Assembly (NCBI RefSeq): GCF_000429325.1
Contig: NZ_KE386886.1
Coordinates: 143,653 to 207,652, forward strand
DNA: 64,000 nt
Direction of reading: 5' to 3'
DNA from: Fundidesulfovibrio putealis DSM 16056
GTDB taxonomy: Bacteria > Desulfobacterota > Desulfovibrionia > Desulfovibrionales > Desulfovibrionaceae
Under the pieces are notes generated by a model. It was not told the origin of the DNA, made no database searches, and saw only the letters and a list, made by a program, of their open reading frames with translations. Each line of letters starts with the position of its first letter. Positions within the stretch are counted from its first letter, which is position 1. Made by a program: the position numbers and the translations under genes. Shown in pieces: positions 16,722 through 26,890 of this stretch.

Positions 16722-17915
16722 CTACGACCTGTAATCCGCGTTGACCTTCACGTACTCGTAGCCCAGGTCAGCGGCCAGCAGCAGGTACTCGCCGTTTCCG
16801 GCTCCCAGGTCGATGTCCACGGCGATCTCGCTGCGGCGCATGTGCGGGGCCAGCAGGCTGTCCAGGTCTCCGGCCACGGGCTGTCCGTTCAGGAATACCG
16901 GAATCTGCCCGATAGACACGCTCACGTTCTCCGGCTCGAACTGCGCGCCGGAGCGCCCCACGGCGGCCACGATGCGGCCCCAGTTGGCGTCGCGCCCGAA
17001 CATGGCGGTCTTGACCAGGGGCGAATGCCCCACGGCGCGGGCGCAGAGCTCGGCGTCCATGTGGTCTTCCGCGCCGGTGACGTGCACGCGGATGATCTTG
17101 GTGCCGCCCTCGGCGTCCTCCACGATCATGTAGGCCAGTGCCTGGCAGAGTTCGTTCATGGCTGCGCCAAGCACGGCAAGCTCGTCCTCGGAGTGGACGT
17201 CCACGCCGGACGCGCCGTTGGCCATGGCCAGCACGCAGTCGTTGGTGGAGGTGTCGCCGTCCACGGTGATGGCGTTGAAGCTGGCGTCCACGGCGGCGGC
17301 CAGCATCTCCTGCCACTGGGCGGGCTCCACCTTGGCGTCGCAGGCCACGAAGCCGAGCATGGTGGCCATGTTGGGGCAGATCATGCCCGCGCCCTTGGCG
17401 ATGCCCACGAGGCGGATTTCGCGCCCGTCGATCTCGACGGAGCCCCAGGCGATCTTGGTGAAGGCGTCGGTGGTCTTGATGGCCTTGGCGGCGTCCAGGG
17501 GACCGGCCTGCCCGAGCTTGGCGGCAAGGGCCGGGACTTCGGCGCGCCACAGGTCCATCTTGAGCTGCGGCCCGATGACGCCCGTGGAGGCGGGCAGGAT
17601 CTCGCCTGCGGAGATTCCCAGGCGCTCGGCCACCAGCTCGAGGGTCTCGCGGCAGTTGGCCTCGCCCTCGGCTCCGGTGCAGGCGTTGGCCTGCCCAGCA
17701 TTCACCAGGAAGGCCCGGATGCTTTCGGAATTATCCAGGTTCTCGCGGGCCACCAGCACGGGCGCGGCCTGGAACAGGTTCTTGGTGAACACGCCCGCTC
17801 CGGCTGCGGGCCGGTCGGAGACGATGAGCGCCAGGTCGTCGCGGCCCTGGTAGCGGAAGCCCGCGTCGTGGGTGGCGAAGGAAAATCCTTTGGGAACGGG
17901 TACGGTTTTTTCCAT
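16722..17915 (-). CDS. argJ: Bifunctional ornithine acetyltransferase / N-acetylglutamate synthase
   Basis: A 397-residue ArgJ of normal length. It transfers acetyl from N-acetylornithine to glutamate, closing the cyclic arginine pathway. The precursor self-cleaves before T185 in GMICPNMATMLGF, where Thr becomes the nucleophile. SGGASGVD-type sites are replaced by ANGASGVDV, as is usual, and GRDANWGRI is conserved. The start is 1 bp after the rfbA stop, so the two genes share a transcript even though their pathways differ. Confidence 0.95.
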   Translation of the reverse strand: MEKTVPVPKGFSFATHDAGFRYQGRDDLALIVSDRPAAGAGVFTKNLFQAAPVLVARENLDNSESIRAFLVNAGQANACTGAEGEANCRETLELVAERLGISAGEILPASTGVIGPQLKMDLWRAEVPALAAKLGQAGPLDAAKAIKTTDAFTKIAWGSVEIDGREIRLVGIAKGAGMICPNMATMLGFVACDAKVEPAQWQEMLAAAVDASFNAITVDGDTSTNDCVLAMANGASGVDVHSEDELAVLGAAMNELCQALAYMIVEDAEGGTKIIRVHVTGAEDHMDAELCARAVGHSPLVKTAMFGRDANWGRIVAAVGRSGAQFEPENVSVSIGQIPVFLNGQPVAGDLDSLLAPHMRRSEIAVDIDLGAGNGEYLLLAADLGYEYVKVNADYRS

Positions 17916-17916
17916 G

Positions 17917-18798
17917 TTACTGCTCTCCCCTGGCTTCGCGCACGACTTCCATGAGGTACTGGCCGTACGAGTTCTTGAGCATGTCCTGGGCCAGATGCTC
18001 CAGGTCGGCGTCGGAAATGTAGCCCATGCGGAAGGCGATCTCCTCCAGGCAGGAGACCTTGAGCCCCTGGCGGTCCTGGATGGCCTGCACGAAGCTGGCC
18101 GCGTGGTGCAGCGACTCGTGGGTGCCGGTGTCCAGCCAGGCGAAGCCGCGTCCCAGGAACTCCACCTTGAGCTGGCCGCGCTTCAGGTACTCGTTGTTCA
18201 CGTCGGTGATCTCGAGTTCGCCGCGCGGCGAGGGCTTCAGGTTCTTGGAGATCTCCACCACCTGGTTGTCGTAGAAGTACAGGCCGGTCACGGCGTACTT
18301 GCTCTTGGGCTTGGAGGGCTTCTCCTCGATGGAGATGACGTTCTTGTCCTGGTCGAACTCCACCACGCCGTAGCGTTCGGGGTCGCGGACCTTGTAGCCG
18401 AAGACCACGCCGCCCTGGTCCAGCTGGGCGCAGCGTTGCAGCACCTTGGCCATGCCCTGGCCGTAGAAGATGTTGTCGCCAAGCACCAGGCAGACCTTGT
18501 CGCCCGCGATGAACTCCTCGCCCAGGATGAAGGCCTGGGCCAGCCCCTCGGGCTTGGGCTGCACCTTGTACTGGATATTGAGGCCAAGCCACGAGCCGTC
18601 GCCCAGCATCTCCTCGAAACGGGGAAGGTCCACGGGGGTGGAGATGATCATGATTTCCCGCACGCCCGCCAGCATGAGCACGGACAGGGGGTAGTAGATC
18701 ATGGGCTTGTCGTAGACGGGCAGGAGCTGCTTGCTGACGACTCTGGTGATGGGGTAGAGTCTCGTGCCTGAGCCGCCGGCCAGGATGATGCCTTTCAT
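17917..18798 (-). CDS. rfbA: Glucose-1-phosphate thymidylyltransferase
   Basis: A 293-residue RmlA that makes dTDP-glucose from glucose-1-phosphate and dTTP, the first step to dTDP-rhamnose and other deoxysugars. The nucleotide-binding loop is [14 protein letters not shown] at residues 5-18. [26 protein letters not shown] and [12 protein letters not shown] are RmlA hallmarks. GAGGAC lies 4 nt before the ATG at 18798. The rest of the rml set is not in the window. Its product may feed the glycan locus at 1-8808. Confidence 0.95.
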   Translation of the reverse strand: MKGIILAGGSGTRLYPITRVVSKQLLPVYDKPMIYYPLSVLMLAGVREIMIISTPVDLPRFEEMLGDGSWLGLNIQYKVQPKPEGLAQAFILGEEFIAGDKVCLVLGDNIFYGQGMAKVLQRCAQLDQGGVVFGYKVRDPERYGVVEFDQDKNVISIEEKPSKPKSKYAVTGLYFYDNQVVEISKNLKPSPRGELEITDVNNEYLKRGQLKVEFLGRGFAWLDTGTHESLHHAASFVQAIQDRQGLKVSCLEEIAFRMGYISDADLEHLAQDMLKNSYGQYLMEVVREARGEQ

Positions 18799-18877
18799 GC
18801 ATGTCCTCGTTTGTGTTTTCTTAAAGAAGTTTTGTGGCCCATGCCCGCCAAATTTGCAACCGTCAAGGTGGTTTCTC

Positions 18878-19678
18878 ATGAGAGAGTCGGTTCTTCTCGC
18901 CATTGCCCAGGATACGACCATATTTCCGGGCCAGCGCGTGTTCATGGCATCGGGCGCTCCGTCGGGCGGCCTGTCCCCCGTGCTTCCCGCAGTGGGGGAG
19001 CTGCCGATGCTCGGCGTCGGGGCGTATCTTGGCCGCATGAGCGACACCCCCATGTTCCAGGTGGCGGGCCGCATGCGCTGGGCGGAAGGGGGCGCGTCCC
19101 CGGCCATGGACGTCATCATGGCCGACGCCCTGGAAGAGGTGTTCCTGCCTGCCGGCGCGTCGACCTTCTCCGCCTGGACCGGCGGCTTCAGCCTGGCCTG
19201 GGTGACGCTCTCGGACAAGGGCGCGGCGGGACTGCGGGATGATTCGTCCGGGCCGCTGATCGGCGACATGGTGGCGGCGGAGCTCGGCCTGTCGGTGATC
19301 CAGGGGCACATCCTGCCTGACGATACGCGCCGCCTGAAGGCCCTGCTGACCGATCTTGCCCTGACCCAGCGCTTCGACATCGTGGTGACCACCGGCGGCA
19401 CCGGGGTCGGCCCGCGCGACATCACGCCGGAGGCCACCATGGCGGTGCTGGAAAAGCGCCTGCCCGGCTTCGAGACGGCCATGGCCCTTGCGGGGATTCA
19501 GTCCACGCCGCGCGCGGTGATCTCGCGCGCCATGGCGGGATTTCTGGGGAACTGCCTGATTGTGAACCTGCCCGGCTCGCCCAAGGGCGTCCGCGAGACG
19601 CTGGCCGCCGTGCTGCCCGCCATGGAGCACGCCATCGAGAAGTGCCAGGGCGACCAGGGGGACTGCGGGACGATATAG
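18878..19678 (+). CDS. MogA/MoaB-family molybdopterin-binding protein with N-terminal extension
   Basis: A 266-residue protein. The C-terminal 165 residues form the molybdopterin-binding fold: [20 protein letters not shown], then [19 protein letters not shown] and [12 protein letters not shown], which bind and adenylylate molybdopterin in MogA/MoaB. The N-terminal 100 residues are a separate domain ([19 protein letters not shown]) of unknown role. Such a protein would act in molybdenum or tungsten cofactor synthesis, needed by formate dehydrogenases. AAGGTGG lies upstream of the ATG. It diverges from rfbA. Confidence 0.85.
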   Translation: MRESVLLAIAQDTTIFPGQRVFMASGAPSGGLSPVLPAVGELPMLGVGAYLGRMSDTPMFQVAGRMRWAEGGASPAMDVIMADALEEVFLPAGASTFSAWTGGFSLAWVTLSDKGAAGLRDDSSGPLIGDMVAAELGLSVIQGHILPDDTRRLKALLTDLALTQRFDIVVTTGGTGVGPRDITPEATMAVLEKRLPGFETAMALAGIQSTPRAVISRAMAGFLGNCLIVNLPGSPKGVRETLAAVLPAMEHAIEKCQGDQGDCGTI

Positions 19679-19694
19679 GGTTCAGACTACGCGT

Positions 19695-21902
19695 TCAGGC
19701 GGTGTGCGGCGTAGCCTTGTCCTGGGCCAGGATGTACTCCAGGCACTTCTCGCCCGAGAGGGACCTGCTGAAATATAAGCCCTGGAACACCGTGCACCCC
19801 ATGGCCCGGAAGCGCAGGTACTGCTCCAGGGTCTCGACCCCTTCCACCACCAGGGTGTAGCCCATCCTGGCGCTCAGGTTGACGATGCTTGCGATGATGT
19901 GCCCGTTGACCCCGTTGGGCGAGTCCATGGTCAGGGAGCGGTCCAGCTTGAGGACGTCCACCGGGAACTGCCGCAGGTAGCGCAGCGAGGCATGCCCCAT
20001 GCCGAAATCGTCGATGGCCACCCGCACACCCGATTCCCGCAGGCGGCGCAGGGTGGCCAGGGTGCGCGCGTCCGGCAGGAGCGCCACCGATTCGGTGATC
20101 TCAAGCTCCAGCACGCCGGGGCCGAGGCCGTTGGCGGCCAGAACAGACTCCACCTTTTGCGCCAGCTGCGCCTCCTGGAACTGCCGGGGCGACATGTTCA
20201 CGGACATCACGACCCCCTCTCCGGCCAGCACGCTCCAGGCCGAGCGCTGGGCGCAGGCCTCCTTCAGGACCCACAGGCCGAGCCGGTCGATAACGCCCGC
20301 GTCCTCGGCCAGGGCCACCGTGACCGGGGGCGGGATGAGCCCGTGCACCGGATGCCTCCAGCGCAGCAGCGCCTCCACGCCCACCACCCGCAGGCCCCCG
20401 CCCGCAAGCTGCGCCCCAAGCTGCGGCTGATACTCCAGGAACAGCTGAGAGTCCCTGTCCAGGGCGTCCAGCAGGTCGTCGGCCAGAGTCTTGGCCAGCC
20501 TGCCCTCGGCGCCGGGCCGGTCCAGGCATTTGCAGCCCCGAAGCCCCATGTCGCCGCCGCAGGCCGTGCGGGCCAGCAGCCCGAGCGCCTCGCGGTAGCT
20601 GCGCTCGTGCACCCGGTCGGCCAGGGCCACGAAAGGCAGGTACACCAGCGTGCCCAGCATCAGATTGAAGGCCTGCATGGCCACGCCCGCCATGGACCCG
20701 GTGGTCGCGTAGCCGCTCAGGAACACGGGCGCGGTCCAGGAGGTGGCCGCGATGGTCCGGGGAACCAGGTCCAGCACAGTGGCCGCGTAGGCGCACAGCG
20801 TCTGGATAAGCGGCGCGGCCAGGAAGGCCACGGCGTAGACCGGATTGAACACCAGGGGGAGGCCGAAGAGAATGGGCTCGTTGACGTTGCACAGTGCCGG
20901 AGCCAGCGCGAACAGGCACAGCTTGCGGCTGCCGCCGTCCCTGCCCCTGAGAAGGATGGCCGCGATGAGGCACAACGTGCTGCCTGAACCGCCGATCATG
21001 GCGAAGGCGTCCAGGAACGGCTTGGTGACGACGAAAGGCGGGACCAGCCCGGCGGCTGCCGCGCCCATGTTGTCCAGGGCCGCGGGGACCAGGATGGAGT
21101 GTTCCACCTGATACAGGATGTTGGGGCCGTGCGCGCCGAAGAACCAGAACACCTGCGCCAGGCCCGTGTAAGCCAGACCCTGGGCGAGGCCGTCGCCTTC
21201 CCCCTGGAACATGTCCACCAGCACCGCCTGGGCCACGGCGTTCAGGTTGGCAGCCCCGGACAGGTCCAGCCCGATGCGCGCCAGGCCGAACAGGAAGATG
21301 ACGATCATGCCAGCGGGCATTGCCGTCAGCACGTCGTGGACCACGGGGTCCTGCCCGGCGGCGGAGAGCGGCAGGCGCAGCCAGCGCGACCGGGCCAACC
21401 GCAGGAACAGTTCGCCGCTCACTGCCGCGACCAGGAGCGCCACCAAAAGCCCCCTGTCCAACGACATGAAATCGCGCAAGGCCGAGACGTCCGAGGGCGC
21501 AGTGATGACGAAGAAACAGGAGAGGACGATGGTCGCGGACATCCCGGCGCTCACGTGGCGGGCGGGAAAACGCTGGTTGCTGAGGGAGGCCAGACTGTAG
21601 CCGAAAGAGCACAGCACCGCCAGGGACGCGATGCCGAACGAGCCCCGGATGAGGTTGTCGCAAAGGGTGCGCCAGTGGACGCCAAACAGGCCGTCCAGCC
21701 CTGTCTGCAACGAGGGGAAGGGAAAATCCCGAACCAGGAGCGCCACGGACCCTGCCATGACCAGCGGCAGGACCAAGGTCAGCCCGCGCTGTATCGCCAG
21801 GAAAAACGGGCGTTCCCCCAGCGCCGAGGCCATTTCCGCCATCTGCTGATTGAAAAGCCCGGACCACCGGCCGCTCCGGCTCCGCTCCTGCCCGTTCTCC
21901 AC
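19695..21902 (-). CDS. PTS EIIC-like membrane domain fused to EAL phosphodiesterase
   Basis: About 735 residues. The N-terminal 430 or so resemble a cellobiose/lactose-type EIIC: many membrane spans from FLAIQRGLTLVLPLVMAG onward and the CNVNEPILFGLPLVFNP motif. The C-terminal part is an EAL domain with EALLRW, SVNMSPRQFQ, LELEITES, IDDFGMGHASLRYL, LKLDRSL, EGVETLEQ and QGLYFSRS, so the c-di-GMP site looks intact. No EIIA/EIIB is present, suggesting sugar sensing rather than transport. A GTG at 21902 has GGAG 8 nt upstream; an ATG at 21971 is the alternative. Confidence 0.85.
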   Translation of the reverse strand: MENGQERSRSGRWSGLFNQQMAEMASALGERPFFLAIQRGLTLVLPLVMAGSVALLVRDFPFPSLQTGLDGLFGVHWRTLCDNLIRGSFGIASLAVLCSFGYSLASLSNQRFPARHVSAGMSATIVLSCFFVITAPSDVSALRDFMSLDRGLLVALLVAAVSGELFLRLARSRWLRLPLSAAGQDPVVHDVLTAMPAGMIVIFLFGLARIGLDLSGAANLNAVAQAVLVDMFQGEGDGLAQGLAYTGLAQVFWFFGAHGPNILYQVEHSILVPAALDNMGAAAAGLVPPFVVTKPFLDAFAMIGGSGSTLCLIAAILLRGRDGGSRKLCLFALAPALCNVNEPILFGLPLVFNPVYAVAFLAAPLIQTLCAYAATVLDLVPRTIAATSWTAPVFLSGYATTGSMAGVAMQAFNLMLGTLVYLPFVALADRVHERSYREALGLLARTACGGDMGLRGCKCLDRPGAEGRLAKTLADDLLDALDRDSQLFLEYQPQLGAQLAGGGLRVVGVEALLRWRHPVHGLIPPPVTVALAEDAGVIDRLGLWVLKEACAQRSAWSVLAGEGVVMSVNMSPRQFQEAQLAQKVESVLAANGLGPGVLELEITESVALLPDARTLATLRRLRESGVRVAIDDFGMGHASLRYLRQFPVDVLKLDRSLTMDSPNGVNGHIIASIVNLSARMGYTLVVEGVETLEQYLRFRAMGCTVFQGLYFSRSLSGEKCLEYILAQDKATPHTA

Positions 21903-22089
21903 TGCCGTCTCCAGGCCGTATCGTCTTGATTTGCGCGACGCGACGCACAAAAGCGATGCGTCGGTGGGCATTCTCCATGCTCGAAATACGTCCGGGAGGC
22001 AATCTATTCCACCACCGTCGGGATGCAGCCTATATGCGTCGCCTTCTTGATATGCCGCGCAACCGCATGCTTGCCATGGGCGCACCAAA

Positions 22090-23379
22090 ATGTTTAGTCT
22101 GTCCGAGTTGTACCGGAGTAATGATGTGAGCATGCGGCTTTTCGACATGGTCGGGTGTTTGTCCAGCGCCATGGACCTGGTCAGCCCGGAGGTGGCGGGG
22201 CACCATCTGCGCGTGGGGGCCATAGCCTCCAGACTGGCCGAGGTGGCCGGGCTTCCTGGCCGCGAATGCGCGGACCTTGCCCTGGCGGGCATGCTCCACG
22301 ACATCGGCGCATTTTCCCTCAAGGGCCGCATCGACGCCCTGTCCTTCGAATCCGACGACCAGACCCACCCCGAAATCGGCTACCGCCTGCTGCGCGCCTA
22401 CCCGGAGTTCAGCCGCGCCGCCGACATGGTCCGCTCGCACCACTGCCTGTGGAGCAAGACCGGCCAGCGCCCGCCGGTGCTGACGCCGGAGCTCGAACTG
22501 GGGAACCTCCTCTGTCTGGCCGACCGGGTGGACACGCTCCTGCCGCGCGCGCCTGGAAAAGGCTTCGACCGCGACGTCCTGCTGAGAAAAATCCGCTCCG
22601 CCTCGGGGCGCATGTTCAACCCCTGGTGGGTGGAAGCCCTGGAGACCCTGGCCGGGCCTGACGGGTTTCTGGAAAAGACCGCCTCCAGCTCCGCCAGCCA
22701 CGGCTGCCTGGCAGTTCCCGATGAGCACAACCCGGAGCTTTCGGGCCGCGAGGTCTCCCGCCTAGCCCGCTTGTTCAGCCAGGTGATCGACTTCCGCTGC
22801 CGGTTCACCGCCACCCACTCGCGCGGGGTGGCCGCCACCACCATGCTCCTGGCCCGCGAGCTGCACCTTGGCGGCGATGAACGCGACTGCCTGGAAGTGG
22901 CCAGCGAACTGCACGACCTGGGCAAGCTGGGCGTTCCGGCGGAGATCATCATGAAGCCAGCCGCTCTGAGCAGGGACGAGATGATCACCATGCAGCGCCA
23001 CGCCGAACACGGCTACCACGCCCTCTCCGGCCCCACCGGGCTTGCGGGCGTGGCCAAGCTGGTGGTGGAGCACCACGAGCGCCTGGACGGCCAGGGCTAC
23101 CCCTACGGCAGGCATGCCTCCCAGATCAGCCTGCCGTCGCGCGTGCTGGCCGTTTCCGACGTGTTCACCGCCCTGGGCGAGGACCGCCCCTACCGGCCCG
23201 GCATGGAAATCTCGCGCATCGTCTCGATCCTGGAGGATCAGGCGGATCGTTACATCCTGGACCCCGACGTGGTGAGCCTCATCTCCGCGCGCCGCCACGA
23301 CCTGGACGCCGCGCGCCGCCACGCCCAGGCCCAGGCCCTGGCCGACTTCGATCGCTTCACCTCGGGTATTGCCCCCTAG
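22090..23379 (+). CDS. Tandem HD / HD-GYP domain protein
   Basis: A 429-residue protein with two HD domains. The first (residues 35-110) has HHLRVGAIASRL and MLHDIGAF. The second (from about 240) has THSRGVAATT, ELHDLGKLGVP and HHERLDGQGYPYG, the HD-GYP signature of c-di-GMP or c-GAMP phosphodiesterases. There are no membrane spans. It is divergent from the EIIC-EAL gene, so two likely c-di-GMP hydrolases share one upstream region. The ATG at 22090 lacks a clear ribosome site; an ATG at 22132 is possible. Confidence 0.85.
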   Translation: MFSLSELYRSNDVSMRLFDMVGCLSSAMDLVSPEVAGHHLRVGAIASRLAEVAGLPGRECADLALAGMLHDIGAFSLKGRIDALSFESDDQTHPEIGYRLLRAYPEFSRAADMVRSHHCLWSKTGQRPPVLTPELELGNLLCLADRVDTLLPRAPGKGFDRDVLLRKIRSASGRMFNPWWVEALETLAGPDGFLEKTASSSASHGCLAVPDEHNPELSGREVSRLARLFSQVIDFRCRFTATHSRGVAATTMLLARELHLGGDERDCLEVASELHDLGKLGVPAEIIMKPAALSRDEMITMQRHAEHGYHALSGPTGLAGVAKLVVEHHERLDGQGYPYGRHASQISLPSRVLAVSDVFTALGEDRPYRPGMEISRIVSILEDQADRYILDPDVVSLISARRHDLDAARRHAQAQALADFDRFTSGIAP

Positions 23380-23422
23380 GGCCGAAGACGCTAGGTTGCC
23401 CCAAGCAGGAAAGCGGGGCGAC

Positions 23423-26400
23423 ATGGATCAATACCGGGCCGACCTCCACGTTCACTCGAAATACTCGCGAGCCACCAGCAAGGGCCTGACCCCCAGGCAT
23501 CTGGCCGCATGGGCCAGGGCCAAGGGGCTGGACGTGGTGGCCACGGGAGACTTCACCCATCCCCAATGGCTGGAGGATCTCAAAGCCCAGCTCGTCCCGG
23601 ACGGCGAAGGGCTCCTGCGCCTGGCAGACCCCCAGGGCCTGGAGCCGGAAATCCCCTGGCTTACCGGATATCCCCTGCCCGGCCACGCCAAGTTCATCCT
23701 CTCCGCCGAAATAAGCTCCATCTACAAACGGGGCGGCAAGGTCCGCAAAGTCCACAACCTGGTCTACGCGCCGTCCTTCGAGGCCGCCGAGAAGCTCAAC
23801 GCCAAACTCGCGCGCGTGGGCAACCTGGCCTCGGACGGGCGCCCCATCCTGGGCCTGGACAGCCGCCACCTGCTGGAGATGGTCCTGGAGACCGACCCGC
23901 TGGCCTTTCTGGTTCCGGCGCATATCTGGACGCCCTGGTTCTCCATCTTCGGCTCGAAATCCGGCTTCGATTCGGTGGAGGAGTGCTTCGGCAGCCTCTC
24001 TTCGCATATTTTCGCCCTGGAAACCGGCCTTTCATCCGATCCGGACATGAACTGGCTGGTCTCCAGCCTGGACCGCTACCGCCTGATCTCCAACTCCGAC
24101 GCCCACTCCGGCGAGAAGCTCGGGCGCGAGGCCAACCTCTTTTCCGGCCCGGTGTCCTATGAGGGCATCTACCGGGCGCTGCGCGGCGAGGGCGTGGGGC
24201 ACGATTTCCTGGGCACGGTGGAGTTCTTCCCCGAAGAGGGCAAATACCACCTGGACGGCCACCTGGACTGCGGCGTGGTCATGGACCCGCACGAGACCAA
24301 GGCCAAGCGCGGCGTCTGCCCGGTGTGCGGCAAGCCCCTCACCGTGGGCGTCCTGCACCGGGTGATGGACCTTGCCGACCGGGAGCAGCCCGTGAAGCCC
24401 CAGGGTGCGCCGGGATTCGTGTCGCTCATCCCGCTGAACGAAGTGCTGGGCGAAATCTACGGGGTCGGGCCGACCTCCAAGAAGGTCAAGGCCCACATGG
24501 CCCGGCTGCTGTCGCGCCTGGGGCCGGAGTTGCACATCCTGTCGGATGCGCCGCTTGAGGATCTGGCCAAGGATTCTCCCATATTGGCCGAGGCGGTGTC
24601 GCGCATGCGCCAGGGCAAGGTGTTCCGCCAGCCCGGCTTCGACGGCCAGTACGGGCGCATCCGGGTTTTCAGCCCGGACGAGCTGGCCCGGCTGGTGCGA
24701 GGAACGGCTCTGGTCAGCCCGCCCAATACCGGAAGCGGCGACGTGCCGGGAGACCCGGTTCAGCCGGGCGCGGTCCGGACCCCGGATGAGGCCCGCGCCG
24801 GGGAAGCCGCCGCTGTCCGGAGCCTCAAGAATCCCACGACACCCAGCCCGCCTCCCCCATCCATGAACGAACGCCAGCGCCACGCCGCCACCGCCACCGA
24901 CCAGCGCCTGCTGGTGCTGGCCGGACCCGGCACCGGCAAGACCCATACGCTCATCGCGCGCATCCGCCATCTGCTGGAAGGCGTGAACACCGGCGACAGG
25001 CCCAGGCCCGGCGCGGACCCCGCGTCGCTTTTGGTGGTTACCTTCACCCGCCGCGCGGCCCAGGAGCTCAAGGACCGCCTGGACGGCGTGCCCGTGCGCG
25101 CGGACACGCTGCACGCCCTGGCACACGAATACTGGACCGAAGCCTACGGAGAAAAACCGGTGCTCCTGTCCGACGAGGCCGCGCGCAGACTGTTCGCCGA
25201 GGTCAACCCGGAGCTGACCGGCCCCAGGCTCAAGCAGGCCTGGCAGCAGCTGACCATCGACCGCGAGCGCATGCGCCGCCGCCCCCTGCCCGTGTGGCCC
25301 AAGGCTCCGGGCCAGCCCAAGCCCGCCCTGGAGGCGTCTGCCCTGGTCCAGGCCGATCCGCCCGGAGGCGCGTCTGGCCTCACGGCTGGCGACCGTCCGG
25401 CGAGCGCGGCCATGGACGCTGTCGGCGCAGCGCCCCTTACCCAGGCGTCCGGCCACCCTGGTGGCCACCCCGGCGGCCAGACCGGAGGCCCCACGGGCGG
25501 GCTCACGCTCGAAGACCACGCCTCGCGCTACGCCAAGCAGAAGGCTTCCTGGAATCTGGCCGACTACACCGACCTGCTGGAGTTCTGGCTGGAGAAGATC
25601 GAATCCGGCATCTATGAGAATGGGTTCAAGCACGTGCTGGCCGACGAAGTGCAGGACCTCTCGCCTCTGCAACTTGCCATCATCCGCGCCCTGGCCGACG
25701 GGCAGTCGCGCTCCTTCTTCGGCATCGGCGACCCCAACCAGTCCATCTACGGCTTCCGTGGCGCGGTCACGGACGTGGCCCGCGAGCTCCAGGGCTTCTG
25801 GCGCGACCTGTCCGTGGTGGCCCTGGAAGAGAACTACCGCTCCACCCAGCCCATCCTCGACCTGGCACACGGCCTGTTCCCGAATTCGCGCAAGCTCCTG
25901 GCCATGCGCCCAGTGTCCCAGTCCGGACGGGGCGAAATCATGGAATTTACCGCTCCGCAAGCCCTGCGCGAGGTCTCCTGGATGGCCGAAAAGATCAGGC
26001 AGCTCCTGGGGCCGACCTCCAGCACCCTCAGCCGGGGCAAGCACCACGACCTCTCCCCCGGCGACATCGCTATCCTGGTGCGCTTCCGGGGGTTGATGGA
26101 GCCCATCCAGAAGGTGCTGACGCGCTTTGGCGTGCCCTGCTCCGTGCCCGAGTCCGAGGCCTTCTGGGCGGACTCGCGGGTGAAGGCCATCCTGAACGCC
26201 GCCGGGAGATTCCTGGGCATGGCCGGGATGGAGGGCGCGCTCACCCTGGCCTGCCCGGACCGGGTGCTGGCCAAGGGGCCGAAAGAGATCGCCTTCTACC
26301 TGCGCGACGTCGCGCCCTTCGACCACCTCTTCTGGCAAAGCCCGGAGTTCGGCCAGCTGGTGGACGCCTACGCCAAGCACGGCGGCTGGGCCGGGCTCCT

Positions 26401-26806
26401 GAGCCACGTCAACGCCCAGAGCGAGCTGGAACTGGTGGGACGGCGCGCCGAGAAGGTGCGCATCATGACCCTGCACGCCTCCAAGGGGCTGGAGTTCGAG
26501 GTGGTGTTCATGCCCGCCCTGGAGGACGGCATCCTGCCCTTTGCCGGGATGGGCATGCTGACGGGGAAACTCTCGGCCTCCGAGACCCCGCCCGACGAGC
26601 GCGAGGAGGAGCGCCTGTTCTACGTGGGCCTGACGCGCGCCAGGACCCGCCTGTACCTGAGCCACGCCGAGAAGCGCGAGCTCTACGGTCGGCTTTTGAT
26701 GCTCAAGCCCTCGCGCCTTTTGAAAAAGCTCGACCTGCACGCGGCCAGCCGCTCGCACCTGGTGGCCAGGACCGTGCGCAAGGAAGAACAGCTGGGTCTT
26801 ATCTAA
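23423..26806 (+). CDS. PHP-domain / UvrD-type helicase fusion
   Basis: A 1127-residue protein. Residues 1-290 are a PHP phosphoesterase domain (ADLHVHSKYS, SNSDAHSGEKLG). A CPVCGKPL motif near 299-306 suggests a zinc site. After a proline-rich linker the SF1A helicase starts near 481: NERQRHAATAT (Q motif), AGPGTGKTHTL (Walker A), ADEVQDLSPLQ (Walker B), LEENYRS, TLHASKGLEF and FYVGLTRAR. A Gly/Pro-rich insert lies near 645-695. It probably unwinds and processes damaged DNA. ATG at 23423 is preceded by AGGAAAG. Confidence 0.88.
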   Translation: MDQYRADLHVHSKYSRATSKGLTPRHLAAWARAKGLDVVATGDFTHPQWLEDLKAQLVPDGEGLLRLADPQGLEPEIPWLTGYPLPGHAKFILSAEISSIYKRGGKVRKVHNLVYAPSFEAAEKLNAKLARVGNLASDGRPILGLDSRHLLEMVLETDPLAFLVPAHIWTPWFSIFGSKSGFDSVEECFGSLSSHIFALETGLSSDPDMNWLVSSLDRYRLISNSDAHSGEKLGREANLFSGPVSYEGIYRALRGEGVGHDFLGTVEFFPEEGKYHLDGHLDCGVVMDPHETKAKRGVCPVCGKPLTVGVLHRVMDLADREQPVKPQGAPGFVSLIPLNEVLGEIYGVGPTSKKVKAHMARLLSRLGPELHILSDAPLEDLAKDSPILAEAVSRMRQGKVFRQPGFDGQYGRIRVFSPDELARLVRGTALVSPPNTGSGDVPGDPVQPGAVRTPDEARAGEAAAVRSLKNPTTPSPPPPSMNERQRHAATATDQRLLVLAGPGTGKTHTLIARIRHLLEGVNTGDRPRPGADPASLLVVTFTRRAAQELKDRLDGVPVRADTLHALAHEYWTEAYGEKPVLLSDEAARRLFAEVNPELTGPRLKQAWQQLTIDRERMRRRPLPVWPKAPGQPKPALEASALVQADPPGGASGLTAGDRPASAAMDAVGAAPLTQASGHPGGHPGGQTGGPTGGLTLEDHASRYAKQKASWNLADYTDLLEFWLEKIESGIYENGFKHVLADEVQDLSPLQLAIIRALADGQSRSFFGIGDPNQSIYGFRGAVTDVARELQGFWRDLSVVALEENYRSTQPILDLAHGLFPNSRKLLAMRPVSQSGRGEIMEFTAPQALREVSWMAEKIRQLLGPTSSTLSRGKHHDLSPGDIAILVRFRGLMEPIQKVLTRFGVPCSVPESEAFWADSRVKAILNAAGRFLGMAGMEGALTLACPDRVLAKGPKEIAFYLRDVAPFDHLFWQSPEFGQLVDAYAKHGGWAGLLSHVNAQSELELVGRRAEKVRIMTLHASKGLEFEVVFMPALEDGILPFAGMGMLTGKLSASETPPDEREEERLFYVGLTRARTRLYLSHAEKRELYGRLLMLKPSRLLKKLDLHAASRSHLVARTVRKEEQLGLI

Positions 26807-26890
26807 TTCCTCCTATTCCGGTCGGGCTTGCCACACACTCCCGCAATGGCTATCTGCTCCCCACAGATCACGATCATCCCTGGAGAATTT

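Noticed and set aside
24032-26758. 908-codon minus-strand open frame opposite the helicase gene
   Set aside because: Covers conserved helicase motifs on the other strand; composition is typical of a GC-rich mirror frame.
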